A program made the translations under genes and the position numbers. The notes beneath the pieces were generated by a model. The model saw nothing but the letters and a program-made list of their open reading frames with translations, was not told the DNA's origin and did no database searches. A stretch of 64,000 nt of DNA from Methanobacterium sp964452085 (GTDB taxonomy: Archaea; Methanobacteriota; Methanobacteria; Methanobacteriales; Methanobacteriaceae): the NCBI GenBank assembly GCA_964452085.1, contig CAYVKL010000002.1, positions 186,001 through 250,000 on the forward strand. The letters run 5' to 3'. Shown here in pieces: positions 27,936 through 38,680 of this stretch. How positions within the stretch are numbered: the first letter of the stretch is position 1; the number at the start of each line of letters is the position of its first letter.

Positions 27936-28271
27936 ATAAAAAGCATTATATGGATTTAATAATGCTTCATTGTTGACAAAGATAGCATTTCCAGAATTTT
28001 TCTGGATTTGTTATCAAACATTATTTTAATTAATATCACTTAATTTTTTATTTAATTCCATAAAATTAATTCAAAGATCCCAATAGGATACTTTAATAAA
28101 TTTAATCGAATTTCATGGATATTTAACTTTATTTAATCTAATTCAATATTAATCTAATTCAATATTAATCTAATCAATATTTAATATAATCTAATATTAT
28201 TAAAAATCAATATTTAAAATTCCATGTAAATATTAAATTCAATAATTAAACAAAAAAATTCGAGGGATATC
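27936..28271. other. Intergenic region, 336 bases
   Basis: A very AT-rich spacer between dnaG and the Lon-like ATPase gene. It contains a 16-bp direct repeat (listed separately) and many AATATT-type words that could serve as promoter elements. No supported open frame or RNA gene is seen. Confidence 0.5.
28135..28181. repeat. 16-bp direct repeat upstream of the Lon-like gene
   Basis: The unit AATCTAATTCAATATT occurs at 28135-28150 and again at 28151-28166. A third copy missing one base follows at 28167-28181. It is about 90 bases before the start of the ATPase gene. It may be a regulatory array or simply slippage in AT-rich DNA. Confidence 0.85.
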
Positions 28272-29783
<1,512 letters not shown>

Positions 29784-29787
29784 AATT

Positions 29788-29811
29788 CATTTTTTATTTT
29801 TATTTTTTTCA
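29788..29811 (+). terminator. T-run terminator after the Lon-like gene
   Basis: T-rich tracts (CATTTTTTATTTTTATTTTTTTC) start five bases after the stop codon, as in many archaeal 3' ends. Confidence 0.5.
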
Positions 29812-29961
29812 AACTTTTATTAAAGTCTTTAATATGAAATTATACTATTTATCTAATACTATGTCTATAAATGAAAAGATTTAATTATTTTAATGAGGAT
29901 AATGATATATAAGTAGCCTAGAATCAGGATTAAACATAAAAAAAAATTAATTATCGATACT

Positions 29962-30960
29962 ATGAACCATTATTCCAACGGAAACTGGAAACCATCCAAT
30001 GGGGATTCTACAGATATCAAAAAATTTGTAGATGATGCTTCAAATTATTATTCAGATAAGAATTTTTTGGAAGTATATGATATTCCAGAAATGATGGATG
30101 ACTACCTCTTTGAACTGGAAATACGGAACTATTCTCATAACACAATTAAGACCTACAAATCCATCATTAACAATTTTTACAATTTTTTAAAAGATGAAAT
30201 CGATTTAAATGATGAACGGCAAGTATTAAGGGGATTTAAAAGATATATTCGTTATTTGAAGCGTGAAAAGAATGTTTCTCAAAACTATATTTATCTGGTG
30301 ACAGTGGTAGTAAAGAAATTCTTTGAATTCGGAGGGATAACCATCCTTGAAGAGGTTAAAACTCCTAAAAGAACCAAATCACTACCTAAATCTCTTAACG
30401 AAGATGAGGTCAAAAGCCTTATTAATGCCCTAGATAGTTACGAACCCGTAGATTCATCTTCACCCACTTCTGAATCTTTAAAATTACGAAATAAGTTAAT
30501 TTTAGCACTTTTATATTCTTCAGGTTTAAGAGTTTCTGAACTGGTTACTTTACAGACAAATAATGTAGATTTAGATGAAAGAACTATCCGAATACGGGGG
30601 AAAGGAGAAAAAGATAGAATAGTTCTTTTTGATGATCCTACTAGGGACTTGATTATTGAATTTTTACAAAAAAGGTCTTGTGACAGTGAATACCTTTTTG
30701 TCAACCGCCAGGGTAATCATCTTACTCCTCGTTACGTTCAGATGATGATAAAAGACTATGCCAGGGTAGCTGGAATAAAAAAGAAAGTAACTCCTCATAT
30801 ATTGCGCCATTCATTTGCAACTCATTTGTTGAAAAATGGTGTAGATATTCGCGCTATTCAACAACTTCTAGGCCATTCTAATTTGTCTACAACTCAAATA
30901 TACACAAGCGTAGATATGAAAACACTTAAAAATGTTTATGACCGGGCTAAATTGCTTTGA
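29962..30960 (+). CDS. xerA: Tyrosine recombinase XerA
   Basis: XerA resolves chromosome dimers by recombination at dif in archaea. The 332-residue protein has an N-terminal SAM-like core-binding domain (residues about 45-140, NYSHNTIKTYKSIINNFYNFL) and a catalytic domain with the full tyrosine-recombinase set: R190 in SGLRVSEL, the lysine in RGKGEKDR, H279 and R282 in HILRHSF, H305 in LGHSN and the nucleophile Y314 in QIYTSV. Its N-terminal 40 residues are longer and more polar than usual. It stands alone without integrase-associated genes or att-like repeats, which favours a housekeeping Xer over a mobile-element integrase. Confidence 0.9.
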   Translation: MNHYSNGNWKPSNGDSTDIKKFVDDASNYYSDKNFLEVYDIPEMMDDYLFELEIRNYSHNTIKTYKSIINNFYNFLKDEIDLNDERQVLRGFKRYIRYLKREKNVSQNYIYLVTVVVKKFFEFGGITILEEVKTPKRTKSLPKSLNEDEVKSLINALDSYEPVDSSSPTSESLKLRNKLILALLYSSGLRVSELVTLQTNNVDLDERTIRIRGKGEKDRIVLFDDPTRDLIIEFLQKRSCDSEYLFVNRQGNHLTPRYVQMMIKDYARVAGIKKKVTPHILRHSFATHLLKNGVDIRAIQQLLGHSNLSTTQIYTSVDMKTLKNVYDRAKLL

Positions 30961-31337
30961 TTACATTATAGTTACATTATAGTAACATAATACTTCTATT
31001 TTTTTGAAATTCTATTCAGTTATAATAATTCACGGGTTTATCATATTTTTTATAACTCAGTTTAAGGTTAATATGAACAGTATCTTAATTATAAACACAT
31101 TAATTAATAAATTATAATAATATTTTAATAATATTAAATATTCAATATAGGTTCAGGATGATAAGTATTATTTGATGTTTCGTAAAGATTTATGAACTTA
31201 AATTCATTTCTAAGTGTTTTAGTGATAGGGGGAGATGATGAAAAAATACATATATTTTTAAAATCAATATACGATATTGAATAAAGATATAGCAATTCGA
31301 TATCCTAAATCGATATAAAATTTGTAGAGGTGTTAAA
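30961..31337. other. Intergenic region, 377 bases
   Basis: The spacer between xerA and the PadR gene starts with a tandem 11-bp duplication (TTACATTATAG at 30961-30971 and 30972-30982). An 8-bp inverted repeat, AGTTATAA (31018-31025) and TTATAACT (31050-31057), follows and may be a terminator stem. The PadR promoter and a palindrome lie at its right end. No dif-like 28-bp site was recognised. Confidence 0.5.
31264..31280 (+). promoter_or_regulatory. Palindrome in the padR promoter region
   Basis: A perfect inverted repeat, TCAATAT and ATATTGA with a three-base spacer, lies about 25 bases after the TATA-like ATATATTTTTAAAA (31249-31262). CGATAT occurs three times in the region (31272, 31298, 31311). 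It could be the self-regulation site of the PadR protein. Confidence 0.45.
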
Positions 31338-31640
31338 TTGACACTAAATAGAAAATTTTTCCTGGGGTTTATAAGAATACACATATTGTACCATGCAAAT
31401 CAAGAAGAAATTTATGGTGTTCAAATGATTCAAGAACTTAAAAATCATGGTTATAAAGTTAGCCCCGGTACAATGTATCCTATTCTTCATTCTTTAGAGC
31501 ATGAAGGTTTTTTGAGAAGTAGAAAAGAGAATGTAGGGGGAAAAATCAGGAAATATTATCAAATAACATCTCGAGGTAAAAAAATGCTTCAAGAGTCCCG
31601 TTTAAAAATTAATGAACTAATTAATGAGATTATGGGTTAA
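31338..31640 (+). CDS. PadR-family transcriptional regulator
   Basis: The 100-residue protein is a single winged-helix domain of the PadR type. Visible parts are LGFIRIHILYHANQEEIYGVQMIQEL, VSPGTMYPILHSLEHEGFL (recognition helix and turn) and GGKIRKYYQITSRGKKMLQ (wing). The family represses genes in response to small molecules. Translation begins with TTG at 31338, with GAGGTG six bases upstream. A 17-bp palindrome lies in its promoter region, which suggests autoregulation. No effector gene is adjacent in the same transcript; the next gene is 367 bases away. Confidence 0.9.
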   Translation: MTLNRKFFLGFIRIHILYHANQEEIYGVQMIQELKNHGYKVSPGTMYPILHSLEHEGFLRSRKENVGGKIRKYYQITSRGKKMLQESRLKINELINEIMG

Positions 31641-32007
31641 TGGGGTATGGATCAATGGTGAATGGATTGAAATCATGTTTTGGTGTTGAATGAAGTTACC
31701 TATTCGCTTGGAATATTGCAAGTTCGTGTTTTTTTTTTAAAACTTCAAATGAGAAGATGGTGAGTTTTAGTGTTCAATTTAAAAATTCAGTTTTCAAAAG
31801 ATAATATAAAAAATAACTCCCTTAAATCTATTTTCTTTGGAATAGTTTTTTAATTCGCGAGCATGATTTATGAATGTGCTAGAAGTTATAATTTAATAGG
31901 GGAGTTCTGACAAATTTAATGTAAAGAAAAAAAGTTAATTCAAGAGATAATGTTGTTTATTAAATGTTTTATGAAATAAGTGATTTTAGTTAGTGGGGGT
32001 TTATTCT
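31641..32007. other. Intergenic region, 367 bases
   Basis: AT-rich spacer between the PadR gene and the TudS/DUF1722 gene. T-runs at about 31730 may terminate the PadR transcript. Only very short open frames are present; none has a convincing start. No RNA gene was seen. Confidence 0.4.
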
Positions 32008-32958
32008 TTGAGAGAATTCCCAAGACCAAGTCTAGTTTCAAGCAAATGCATAGAATTTGAGGCTTGTCGTTATAATGGCCTTATAATTAAGAGCAGCCTG
32101 GTAAATAATCTTAAAAACTTTGTTGATTTTAATCCGGTATGTCCTGAGGTGGAAATTGGTCTAGGCATACCAAGAGATCCCATACACTTAGAAGAAAAGC
32201 AGAGCCAAATAGTCTTAATTCAACCTTCAACAGGATCTGATTTAACCAGTTACATGTCAAATTTTGCAGATTCTTTTTTAGATTCTTTGGAAGTAGTTGA
32301 TGGTTTCATATTAAAAAACAAATCCCCATCTTGTGGTGTAAAGGCAGTTAGATTATATCCTCCTGGAGGTAAATCACGACCACGAACTGATGGAATTGGA
32401 TTATTCGCAGCCAGTGTTTTTCAAAAGTTCCCGCTGCTCCCTGTTGAAGATGAGGGGCGATTGCGCAACCTTCATTTACGGGAAAATTTCTTAACAAGAG
32501 TTTATACCCTGGCTGATTTCAGGGAAAATGTTATTAAAGGTGATTTCGGTGATCTTCTTGATTTTCATCGTAAAAATAAACTATTATTTTTGTCATACAG
32601 CCAGACATATTCAAGAAAACTGGGTAAATTAGTTGCTAATTCCAGTAAAGAACCTAAAGATATGTTGATGGAAAAATATAAGCGAATTATGTGTGAGATG
32701 CTACCAATAGATCCTTTACCCCCTGCCAATGTCAATGTTTTAATGCATGCTTTCGGACACTTCTCTAAAGACCTTAATCACCAGGAGAAATCCTTTTTCC
32801 TGGATATTTTAGATAAATATCGACAGGGAAAAATACCGCTTTTAGTAACTCAAAACTTACTTAAATCATGGATTATCCGTTTTAACAACGAATATCTGGC
32901 TGATCAAACATTTTTCGAACCATATCCAGATGACCTCATGGAAATAACTTTCATTTAA
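32008..32958 (+). CDS. DUF523 (TudS-like)-DUF1722 (YbgA) fusion protein
   Basis: This protein of about 316 residues joins an N-terminal DUF523 domain with a C-terminal DUF1722 (YbgA) domain. DUF523 includes TudS, a 4Fe-4S thiouracil desulfidase. Its cysteine sites are visible in SKCIEFEACRYNG, FNPVCPEVEIGLGIPR and NKSPSCGV. DUF1722 follows from about residue 190, with LLFLSYSQTYSRKLGKLVA. TTG at 32008 is preferred because GTGGGGG lies just upstream; GTG at 31993 would start inside that site. The photolyase gene follows after 41 bases, the same neighbourhood as ybgA-phrB in Escherichia coli. It may remove sulfur from thiolated uracil or nucleotides. Confidence 0.88.
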   Translation: MREFPRPSLVSSKCIEFEACRYNGLIIKSSLVNNLKNFVDFNPVCPEVEIGLGIPRDPIHLEEKQSQIVLIQPSTGSDLTSYMSNFADSFLDSLEVVDGFILKNKSPSCGVKAVRLYPPGGKSRPRTDGIGLFAASVFQKFPLLPVEDEGRLRNLHLRENFLTRVYTLADFRENVIKGDFGDLLDFHRKNKLLFLSYSQTYSRKLGKLVANSSKEPKDMLMEKYKRIMCEMLPIDPLPPANVNVLMHAFGHFSKDLNHQEKSFFLDILDKYRQGKIPLLVTQNLLKSWIIRFNNEYLADQTFFEPYPDDLMEITFI

Positions 32959-32999
32959 TGTTTTTTATCAAACTTTTTTAATTAGTGGTTTAAAGAAAA

Positions 33000-34343
33000 A
33001 TGATACAAAATGAGCGTATTCGCAAGCTAAACCAGAATCCAGTGAGAAATGGGGATTATGTTATTTACTGGATGCAAGCTTCGCCCCGATCGCATTGTAA
33101 CCATGCACTGGAATATAGTATAAAGAAGGCGAATGCACTTAAAAAACCTCTATTAGTTTATTTTGTGTTAATCAATGACTTCCCTGGTGCTAATGAACGA
33201 CATTATACTTTTCTTCTACAGGGACTTAAAGAAACCCAAGTTTCCCTTGAAGATCGGGGAATAAAAATGGTAGTTGTGTTGGGTTCTCCGCCAGAAATTG
33301 CAACTGAACTGGCAGAAAATGCTTCTATATTTATTGTAGATAAGGGTTATTTGAATCTACAGCGGGAATGGATTCAAAAACTAATAAATGATTTGAAATG
33401 TTCTTTAATACAAGTTGAGACCAATGTAATTGTTCCAGTGGAAACAGCATCTCCCAAAGAGGAATATTCAGCTGCTACTTTTCGCCGGAAGATTAATAAA
33501 AGATTAAAAGATTTTTTAGTTCCACTAAAAAGTGAAAATCATCTAAAAAGTTCCATGGAATTGGATGTAAATTCAGAAAATCTGGATAATTTAAATGGTA
33601 TCATGCGCCATATTGGTGTCAATGCTGGTGTTAACCCAGTTGAACAGTTTGAGGGCGGTACCAAAAATGCCTTTAAATTACTTGATGATTTCCTGAAAAA
33701 TAAGCTTGATAAATTTGAAGATAGAAATGATCCAACGAAGGATTATCTATCTCATATGAGTCCATACCTTCATTTTGGTCAAATATCTCCTTTGCAAATA
33801 GCTTTAAAGGTTTTAAAAACCAATAGTCCCGGTAAAGATGCTTATCTTGAGGAATTAATAATAAGGAGGGAGTTAGCAATGAATTTTGTTTTATATAACC
33901 CCCAGTATAATCAAATGAATTGCCTCCCTGATTGGGCTCAGAAAACGCTAAAAGAGCACAGTAAAGACCAAAGAGAACATTTATATTCATTTAACGAGTT
34001 TCAAAATTCATTAACTCATGATCCTTACTGGAACGCTGCACAGAAGGAAATGATAATAAAAGGCAAAATGCACGGTTATATGAGGATGTATTGGGGTAAA
34101 AAAATCCTAGAGTGGACAAATGACCCTGAAGAAGCTTATCAAACTGCTCTCACTCTTAACAACAAGTATGAATTGGATGGTCGAGACCCTAACGGATTTG
34201 CTGGCGTTGCATGGTGTTTTGGTAAACATGACCGAGCATGGAAGGAAAGAGAAATATTTGGAAAAGTACGTTACATGAATGCAAAGGGCTTACGCAGAAA
34301 ATTTAAAATTGACCTTTATGTGGATAATGTGGAGAATATGTAA
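33000..34343 (+). CDS. phr: Class II CPD photolyase
   Basis: This enzyme uses blue light and FAD to split cyclobutane pyrimidine dimers in DNA. The 447-residue protein is a class II photolyase: an N-terminal Rossmann-like antenna domain (GDYVIYWMQASPRSHCNHAL) and a C-terminal helical FAD domain with SHMSPYLHFGQISPLQIAL, WNAAQKEMIIKGKMHGYMRM, and the ELDGRDPNGFAGVAWCFGKHDRAW signature. The class differs from E. coli PhrB (class I). It starts 41 bases after the TudS/DUF1722 gene and is probably co-transcribed. Position of the ATG fits this. Confidence 0.95.
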   Translation: MIQNERIRKLNQNPVRNGDYVIYWMQASPRSHCNHALEYSIKKANALKKPLLVYFVLINDFPGANERHYTFLLQGLKETQVSLEDRGIKMVVVLGSPPEIATELAENASIFIVDKGYLNLQREWIQKLINDLKCSLIQVETNVIVPVETASPKEEYSAATFRRKINKRLKDFLVPLKSENHLKSSMELDVNSENLDNLNGIMRHIGVNAGVNPVEQFEGGTKNAFKLLDDFLKNKLDKFEDRNDPTKDYLSHMSPYLHFGQISPLQIALKVLKTNSPGKDAYLEELIIRRELAMNFVLYNPQYNQMNCLPDWAQKTLKEHSKDQREHLYSFNEFQNSLTHDPYWNAAQKEMIIKGKMHGYMRMYWGKKILEWTNDPEEAYQTALTLNNKYELDGRDPNGFAGVAWCFGKHDRAWKEREIFGKVRYMNAKGLRRKFKIDLYVDNVENM

Positions 34344-34527
34344 TTATATGCTATTTGAAATATTCTTGATATTTATTTTAAATTTCTCTGACTTAAAAAG
34401 AATATTTAATGATCTAATTTAAGAAAGTTATATATTCATCATTGAATCTAATAATTAAAGGAGCTTCCCTGAAGCTTAAAGAAGTCTTTTAAGCATTTTT
34501 AGATATTAAGATGTTTAATTATGAATT

Positions 34528-34551
34528 AGCAGATATAAAGCATTATCTGCT
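34528..34551 (+). promoter_or_regulatory. Palindrome upstream of bioY
   Basis: A perfect 8-bp inverted repeat, AGCAGATA (34528-34535) and TATCTGCT (34544-34551), with an eight-base spacer, lies about 80 bases before the bioY start. Its spacer carries a TATA-like GATATAAAG. It may be an operator for the biotin transporter or a hairpin of the upstream photolyase transcript. Confidence 0.4.
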
Positions 34552-34628
34552 TTATGAAATTTAAAAGACATGATATGAATAGAATTTTAGAAATATCCAA
34601 AATTTTCATAAATTAAAGAGTGATAAAA

Positions 34629-35246
34629 ATGGAAATCAGCACTGAAAATTATTTCCGGAAGAGATACTCGCTTTTTGAATGGAGATCTAATACTTCCCTA
34701 ATTAATAAGGTAGTCATGGCTTTTTTCATGGCATGTATTACTGGAATAATGGCTCAAGTAGTCATACCCCTTCCCTGGACTCCCGTACCAATAACAGCCC
34801 AGACCTTTGCTGTTTTAATGGCCGGTGTGGTTCTTGGCCGCTGGTGGGGTGGAATCAGCATGTTAATGTACTTGGCAGTTGGTTTATTGGGTGTGCCCTG
34901 GTTTGCAGGACTTACCAGTGGTTATACAGCCATTTTAGGAGCTACAGGTGGATATTTAATTGGCTTTATCCTTGCTGCAATTTTCTTGGGTTACCTCACA
35001 GACAAATACAGCCAATCTAGAAACTTCAAACCTATGATGGGACTTATGTTACTGGCGAATTTTTCGCTAATTTATATCCCCGGCCTTTTAGGATTGGGAT
35101 TATGGATTTACATGGTCAAAGGAAGTTTCCCCACGGTTCTAACTCTTATTAGCATGGGACTACTGCCATTTATTTTCGGAGACCTAATTAAGATTGGGGG
35201 TGCAGCAGCCTTAACCAAGGCTATCACACCCAAAGAAGAATATTGA
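34629..35246 (+). CDS. bioY: Biotin transporter BioY
   Basis: BioY is the substrate-binding membrane subunit (S component) of energy-coupling factor transporters for biotin. The 205-residue protein has about six membrane helices. It shows the family signatures VVIPLPWTPVPITAQTFAVL and LVGLLGVPWFAGLTSGYTAILGATGGYLIGF (in two parts), both in the substrate-binding half. No ECF ATPase or T-component is adjacent, so it may use a shared module elsewhere or act alone. The ATG at 34629 has GTGAT just before it; GTG at 34620 is the only other in-frame start. The DUF1284 gene follows after 37 bases. Confidence 0.93.
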   Translation: MEISTENYFRKRYSLFEWRSNTSLINKVVMAFFMACITGIMAQVVIPLPWTPVPITAQTFAVLMAGVVLGRWWGGISMLMYLAVGLLGVPWFAGLTSGYTAILGATGGYLIGFILAAIFLGYLTDKYSQSRNFKPMMGLMLLANFSLIYIPGLLGLGLWIYMVKGSFPTVLTLISMGLLPFIFGDLIKIGGAAALTKAITPKEEY

Positions 35247-35283
35247 AATAAAAATATTGAGCTGGATTGGGAGATTAAAAAAA

Positions 35284-35715
35284 ATGGTGAGTAACGTCAA
35301 AAATGACGTAGGTTCTGTACTAATAAGTATCAGAGCCCATCACCTCCTTTGCATGCAAGGATTTCAAGGATATGGTTACAACCAGAGCTTCACGGAAAAC
35401 ATGACTAAAATTACCGAGAAACTCCGGAAAAATCCTTCTACTTTTTTAAAGATTGCCAGTGGCCCTGATTCCATTTGCCAGTATTGCCCTCACTATTCAA
35501 ATGGTAAATGTGACATGGATTTAACATCTGAAAGCAGAATTAGGGCTATGGATGATTTATTACTTCGTAAATTCGATATTCAGGAAGGAGATATACTATC
35601 CTGGTCTGAAGTGAAATCTTTAACAACTAATTTAAGCCGAAATGAAATTAATGAGATATGTGGGGGTTGTTTTTGGGGGGATAAGTGCCTAAACTTTCAG
35701 GAAAGAGGGTTATGA
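35284..35715 (+). CDS. DUF1284 cysteine-rich protein
   Basis: This 143-residue protein belongs to DUF1284. It begins with a conserved ISIRAHHLLCMQGFQGYGY segment. Cysteines recur as ICQYCPHY, GKCDMD and ICGGCFWGDKC. They would be able to hold an iron-sulfur cluster or zinc. The ATG at 35284 is chosen because GGGAG lies ten bases upstream; a TTG at 35257 would extend it nine codons. It follows bioY in the same transcript. The function is not known; a link to biotin metabolism is only suggested by position. Confidence 0.8.
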   Translation: MVSNVKNDVGSVLISIRAHHLLCMQGFQGYGYNQSFTENMTKITEKLRKNPSTFLKIASGPDSICQYCPHYSNGKCDMDLTSESRIRAMDDLLLRKFDIQEGDILSWSEVKSLTTNLSRNEINEICGGCFWGDKCLNFQERGL

Positions 35716-35812
35716 AAATTCTGGGCATTTAAAAGTTATGCGTTATAATAGTAACTGAAATTTTTAGTAATAAAACTTAAAAAACACAAATAGACATATT
35801 TTCTTAATTTCT

Positions 35813-38449
35813 TTATATTCTATCTTTATATTTAACTTCTTTAAACCTGATTTCAAATTTACTTCCTTTGCCTTTTTCTGTTTCTAAGTTGATATTTCCT
35901 TTAATCTGGTTTACTAATGTGTTAATCAGTTGTAAACCCAAACTTCTTGTTTCATAGAAATCAATATCCTCTGGAAAACCGATTCCATTGTCAGAAATTG
36001 TAACCCGGTATTCATCACCTTTATATTCAGCTTTTATTTTTATTTCTCCTTTTTGATTTTCTTTGAAAGCATGATTCAATGAATTGGTAAGTAATTCATT
36101 GAGTATCAATCCCAAAGGGATGGCAGTATCTATTCCCATTTTCATGTCTTCAATATGTGTTTCCAATTTTATTTGTCGGTTATGGGCATCGTATGAATGA
36201 AAAAGCGTGTTCATAAGGTTGTTGATATAATCTTTAAAATAAATACTTGCCAGATCAGGAGATCTGTAAAGTAATTCATGAACCATTGCCATTGATCTAA
36301 CTCTGTTTTGACTTTCTTTAAAAACTTCTTTAGCAGATTGATTCTCAATGCTACGAGACTGCAGGTTCAGTAAACTGGAGATAATCTGCATATTATTTTT
36401 AACCCGGTGATGGATTTCCCGTAACAAAATCTCTTTTTCATTAAGGGATTTTTTTATTCTATTTTCTGCCAGTTGTCGTTTTTCGGATTCTAAATAACGT
36501 GAAATTAGGTTTGCAATTGAAACTGCAAAATCTTGGTCTTCAAAACTCCATTTTCTCTTATTATCACCTATGTGTTCGTGGCATAAAACTCCAAATAATT
36601 CACCTTTAAACCAGATGGGAACATCCAGCATTGAGATAATCCCCAATGGTTTCAAATAGGATTCTGAGAATTCACTGGTTTTTGGATCTGAACATGCATC
36701 ATATGCTGCTATGTTATGGCTATTTCGAATGGCTTTAAAGTATTGTGGATAATCATCTGCCTTGAGAATAAAATCTTTATCATGTGATTTTGAACTTCGT
36801 TGGTATAGGTCTTGGCAAACAATTTCAGTTTTTTCATCATTAAAGAACCAAATACTTACTCGTTCCACATCTAAAATGTTTGAATCATTCTCAAGGAGTG
36901 TTTTAAATGCATGTTCCATATCACTAGCTTCATCACGTGTTAGCTGGAGAAGTACATCTTGCCTTAGAATAGTTGATTTTGTTTTTTCTTTTAACTGGGT
37001 TTCTCTAATTTTTCTTAATGTTATATCTTCCCCAGAACTTAAAGTCCCTATAATCTCGTTATTTTCGTTTTTTAGAAAAGTGTTATGCCAAGATATTGTT
37101 CTTTTGTCTCCTGCCCGGTTAATAATGTCTGTTTCAATTTGATTATTTTGATCTTGTTCTGGATTCTGTATTGATTTTGTGAAAATAGTTTTAGCATTTT
37201 CACGCTGATTACTTTCTACAAATGTGGAAAACCAATCCTTCCCTATAATTTCATCTTTATCATATCCCAATACTTGACATCCTTTTTTATTTATTGTTTT
37301 GACATTTCCTTTACTGTCTAAAACTAGCAATATTACGCCTGAAATATTGAAATAACTTTGGGCCCGATCTCTTTCTGATTTAAGGGTTTTTTCAGTTATT
37401 TGTCTTTTTTTTATTTCTACCTGAGCATTTTGGTACAGTTTTTGATTTTCTTTTAATGATATTATTTGCCTGATAACAACCATCAGAATAGTTAAACCAA
37501 CACCAACTTCTAAAACTATTAAGTTCATGGCTGAATAATTTTTATATCCCACAATAAGAAGCACATATGAAACAAAAACTAGCAAGTAAGGTAAATACAT
37601 ATTGTAAGAAAATTTATGGGGATCTTCTGAGGGGGTTATTTCTGGTTTGTGGGATATAACCCTATTGGCCTGGATTATCCCTGAAAGGCCTAAAAGAAAG
37701 TATCCAATTATCCATCCAGTTTCCATGGGAGTTCCTGATAAGTAGGTTCCTGAAATGGTTTGTTGAACGAACCAAATGTCAGTTAAAATTTGAGCGGTAA
37801 TTGAAGCAGCCAACAAGAGAAGTACACTGTCATTTAGACTTTTTATCCTATTAAATATCAGATCAAGTAATGGGAAGAGAAGTACAAAGTCGAGCATAAT
37901 ATATAAAATGGAAAGAGAAAGTCCTAAGCTGTTTTCTGTGTTTGTTTCAAGTGTGGGCATGATTAGGAAGCTCCAGAAGAACATGCCGCTGGCAATGAGT
38001 ATTATTCCAATGTCTAGAATAGTTTTATAGTTTTTTTCAGCATTTTGAGTGAAACGCGGCAACATAAAAATTCCAATTGCAAATAATGGATAATATATTA
38101 TGTAACCCAAATCCGCAACGGATGGGAAAGGTTCTATATGCAGCCCCATTTCTAAAATACTCCACAATAAATCACCAATTAAAAAAGCAACTTGTGCCAG
38201 AGTTAAAAACAACCATGCAGTAAATGAAGGTGATTGGTAGGCTTTGAGTATTCTTAAGTTTAACAAAAGGAATGATATAACTATTACACTGATAAGGGGA
38301 TTGATTATATTACTTAAAATCGTGAGAAATTCCTGATTACTCGCAAAAACAAGTGTTAAAGATAAATAACCTAATATAAATACTACAGATATGATGGTGG
38401 CATTGCGTAGTGAAATCAACCAAATTTTCGGATTTTTGTTTGAACTCAT
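35813..38449 (-). CDS. Membrane sensor histidine kinase (PAS, GAF, HisKA_2)
   Basis: The protein of about 878 residues has about nine N-terminal membrane helices (a MASE-like sensor), a coiled linker, a PAS domain (about 365-490, SYFNISGVILLVLDSKGN), a GAF domain (about 515-660, LLENDSNILDVERVSIWF) and a C-terminal kinase core. The core has LREIHHRVKNNMQIISS with H681 as the likely phosphorylated residue (HisKA_2), and ATP-binding boxes NELLTNSLNHA and DNGIGFP. The ATG at 38447-38449 is preferred with AAGGA upstream; the frame stays open to an ATG at 38533. A partner response regulator is not adjacent. The sensed signal is unknown. Confidence 0.9.
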   Translation of the reverse strand: MSSNKNPKIWLISLRNATIISVVFILGYLSLTLVFASNQEFLTILSNIINPLISVIVISFLLLNLRILKAYQSPSFTAWLFLTLAQVAFLIGDLLWSILEMGLHIEPFPSVADLGYIIYYPLFAIGIFMLPRFTQNAEKNYKTILDIGIILIASGMFFWSFLIMPTLETNTENSLGLSLSILYIMLDFVLLFPLLDLIFNRIKSLNDSVLLLLAASITAQILTDIWFVQQTISGTYLSGTPMETGWIIGYFLLGLSGIIQANRVISHKPEITPSEDPHKFSYNMYLPYLLVFVSYVLLIVGYKNYSAMNLIVLEVGVGLTILMVVIRQIISLKENQKLYQNAQVEIKKRQITEKTLKSERDRAQSYFNISGVILLVLDSKGNVKTINKKGCQVLGYDKDEIIGKDWFSTFVESNQRENAKTIFTKSIQNPEQDQNNQIETDIINRAGDKRTISWHNTFLKNENNEIIGTLSSGEDITLRKIRETQLKEKTKSTILRQDVLLQLTRDEASDMEHAFKTLLENDSNILDVERVSIWFFNDEKTEIVCQDLYQRSSKSHDKDFILKADDYPQYFKAIRNSHNIAAYDACSDPKTSEFSESYLKPLGIISMLDVPIWFKGELFGVLCHEHIGDNKRKWSFEDQDFAVSIANLISRYLESEKRQLAENRIKKSLNEKEILLREIHHRVKNNMQIISSLLNLQSRSIENQSAKEVFKESQNRVRSMAMVHELLYRSPDLASIYFKDYINNLMNTLFHSYDAHNRQIKLETHIEDMKMGIDTAIPLGLILNELLTNSLNHAFKENQKGEIKIKAEYKGDEYRVTISDNGIGFPEDIDFYETRSLGLQLINTLVNQIKGNINLETEKGKGSKFEIRFKEVKYKDRI

Positions 38450-38680
38450 ATTTTCCTTGGAATTAACCATTATATTAATATTAATTCTATTTTTAGATAA
38501 AGTTTGCACCATATGGGTTCGAGTTATAATCAAATAAAAAATAGTAGGAACTTATTCACATTTTTTTAAAAACCCATTAAAATTATTAATTTAAGGTTTT
38601 GAAGTGGTTTTAAGGTTGAAGAAATAGTTAGATAAAAATGTGACATTCTTCACGTAAATTTTTTAAAAGTTGATAATAAT

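Noticed and set aside
28135..28200. CRISPR-like repeats
   Set aside because: The repeats are tandem without spacers, AT-rich and degenerate; no cas genes are present in the window.
30961..31337. Possible dif or att site next to xerA
   Set aside because: No 28-bp imperfect palindrome with dif-like arms was found; the direct repeats and the 8-bp inverted repeat do not fit, and no mobile genes adjoin.
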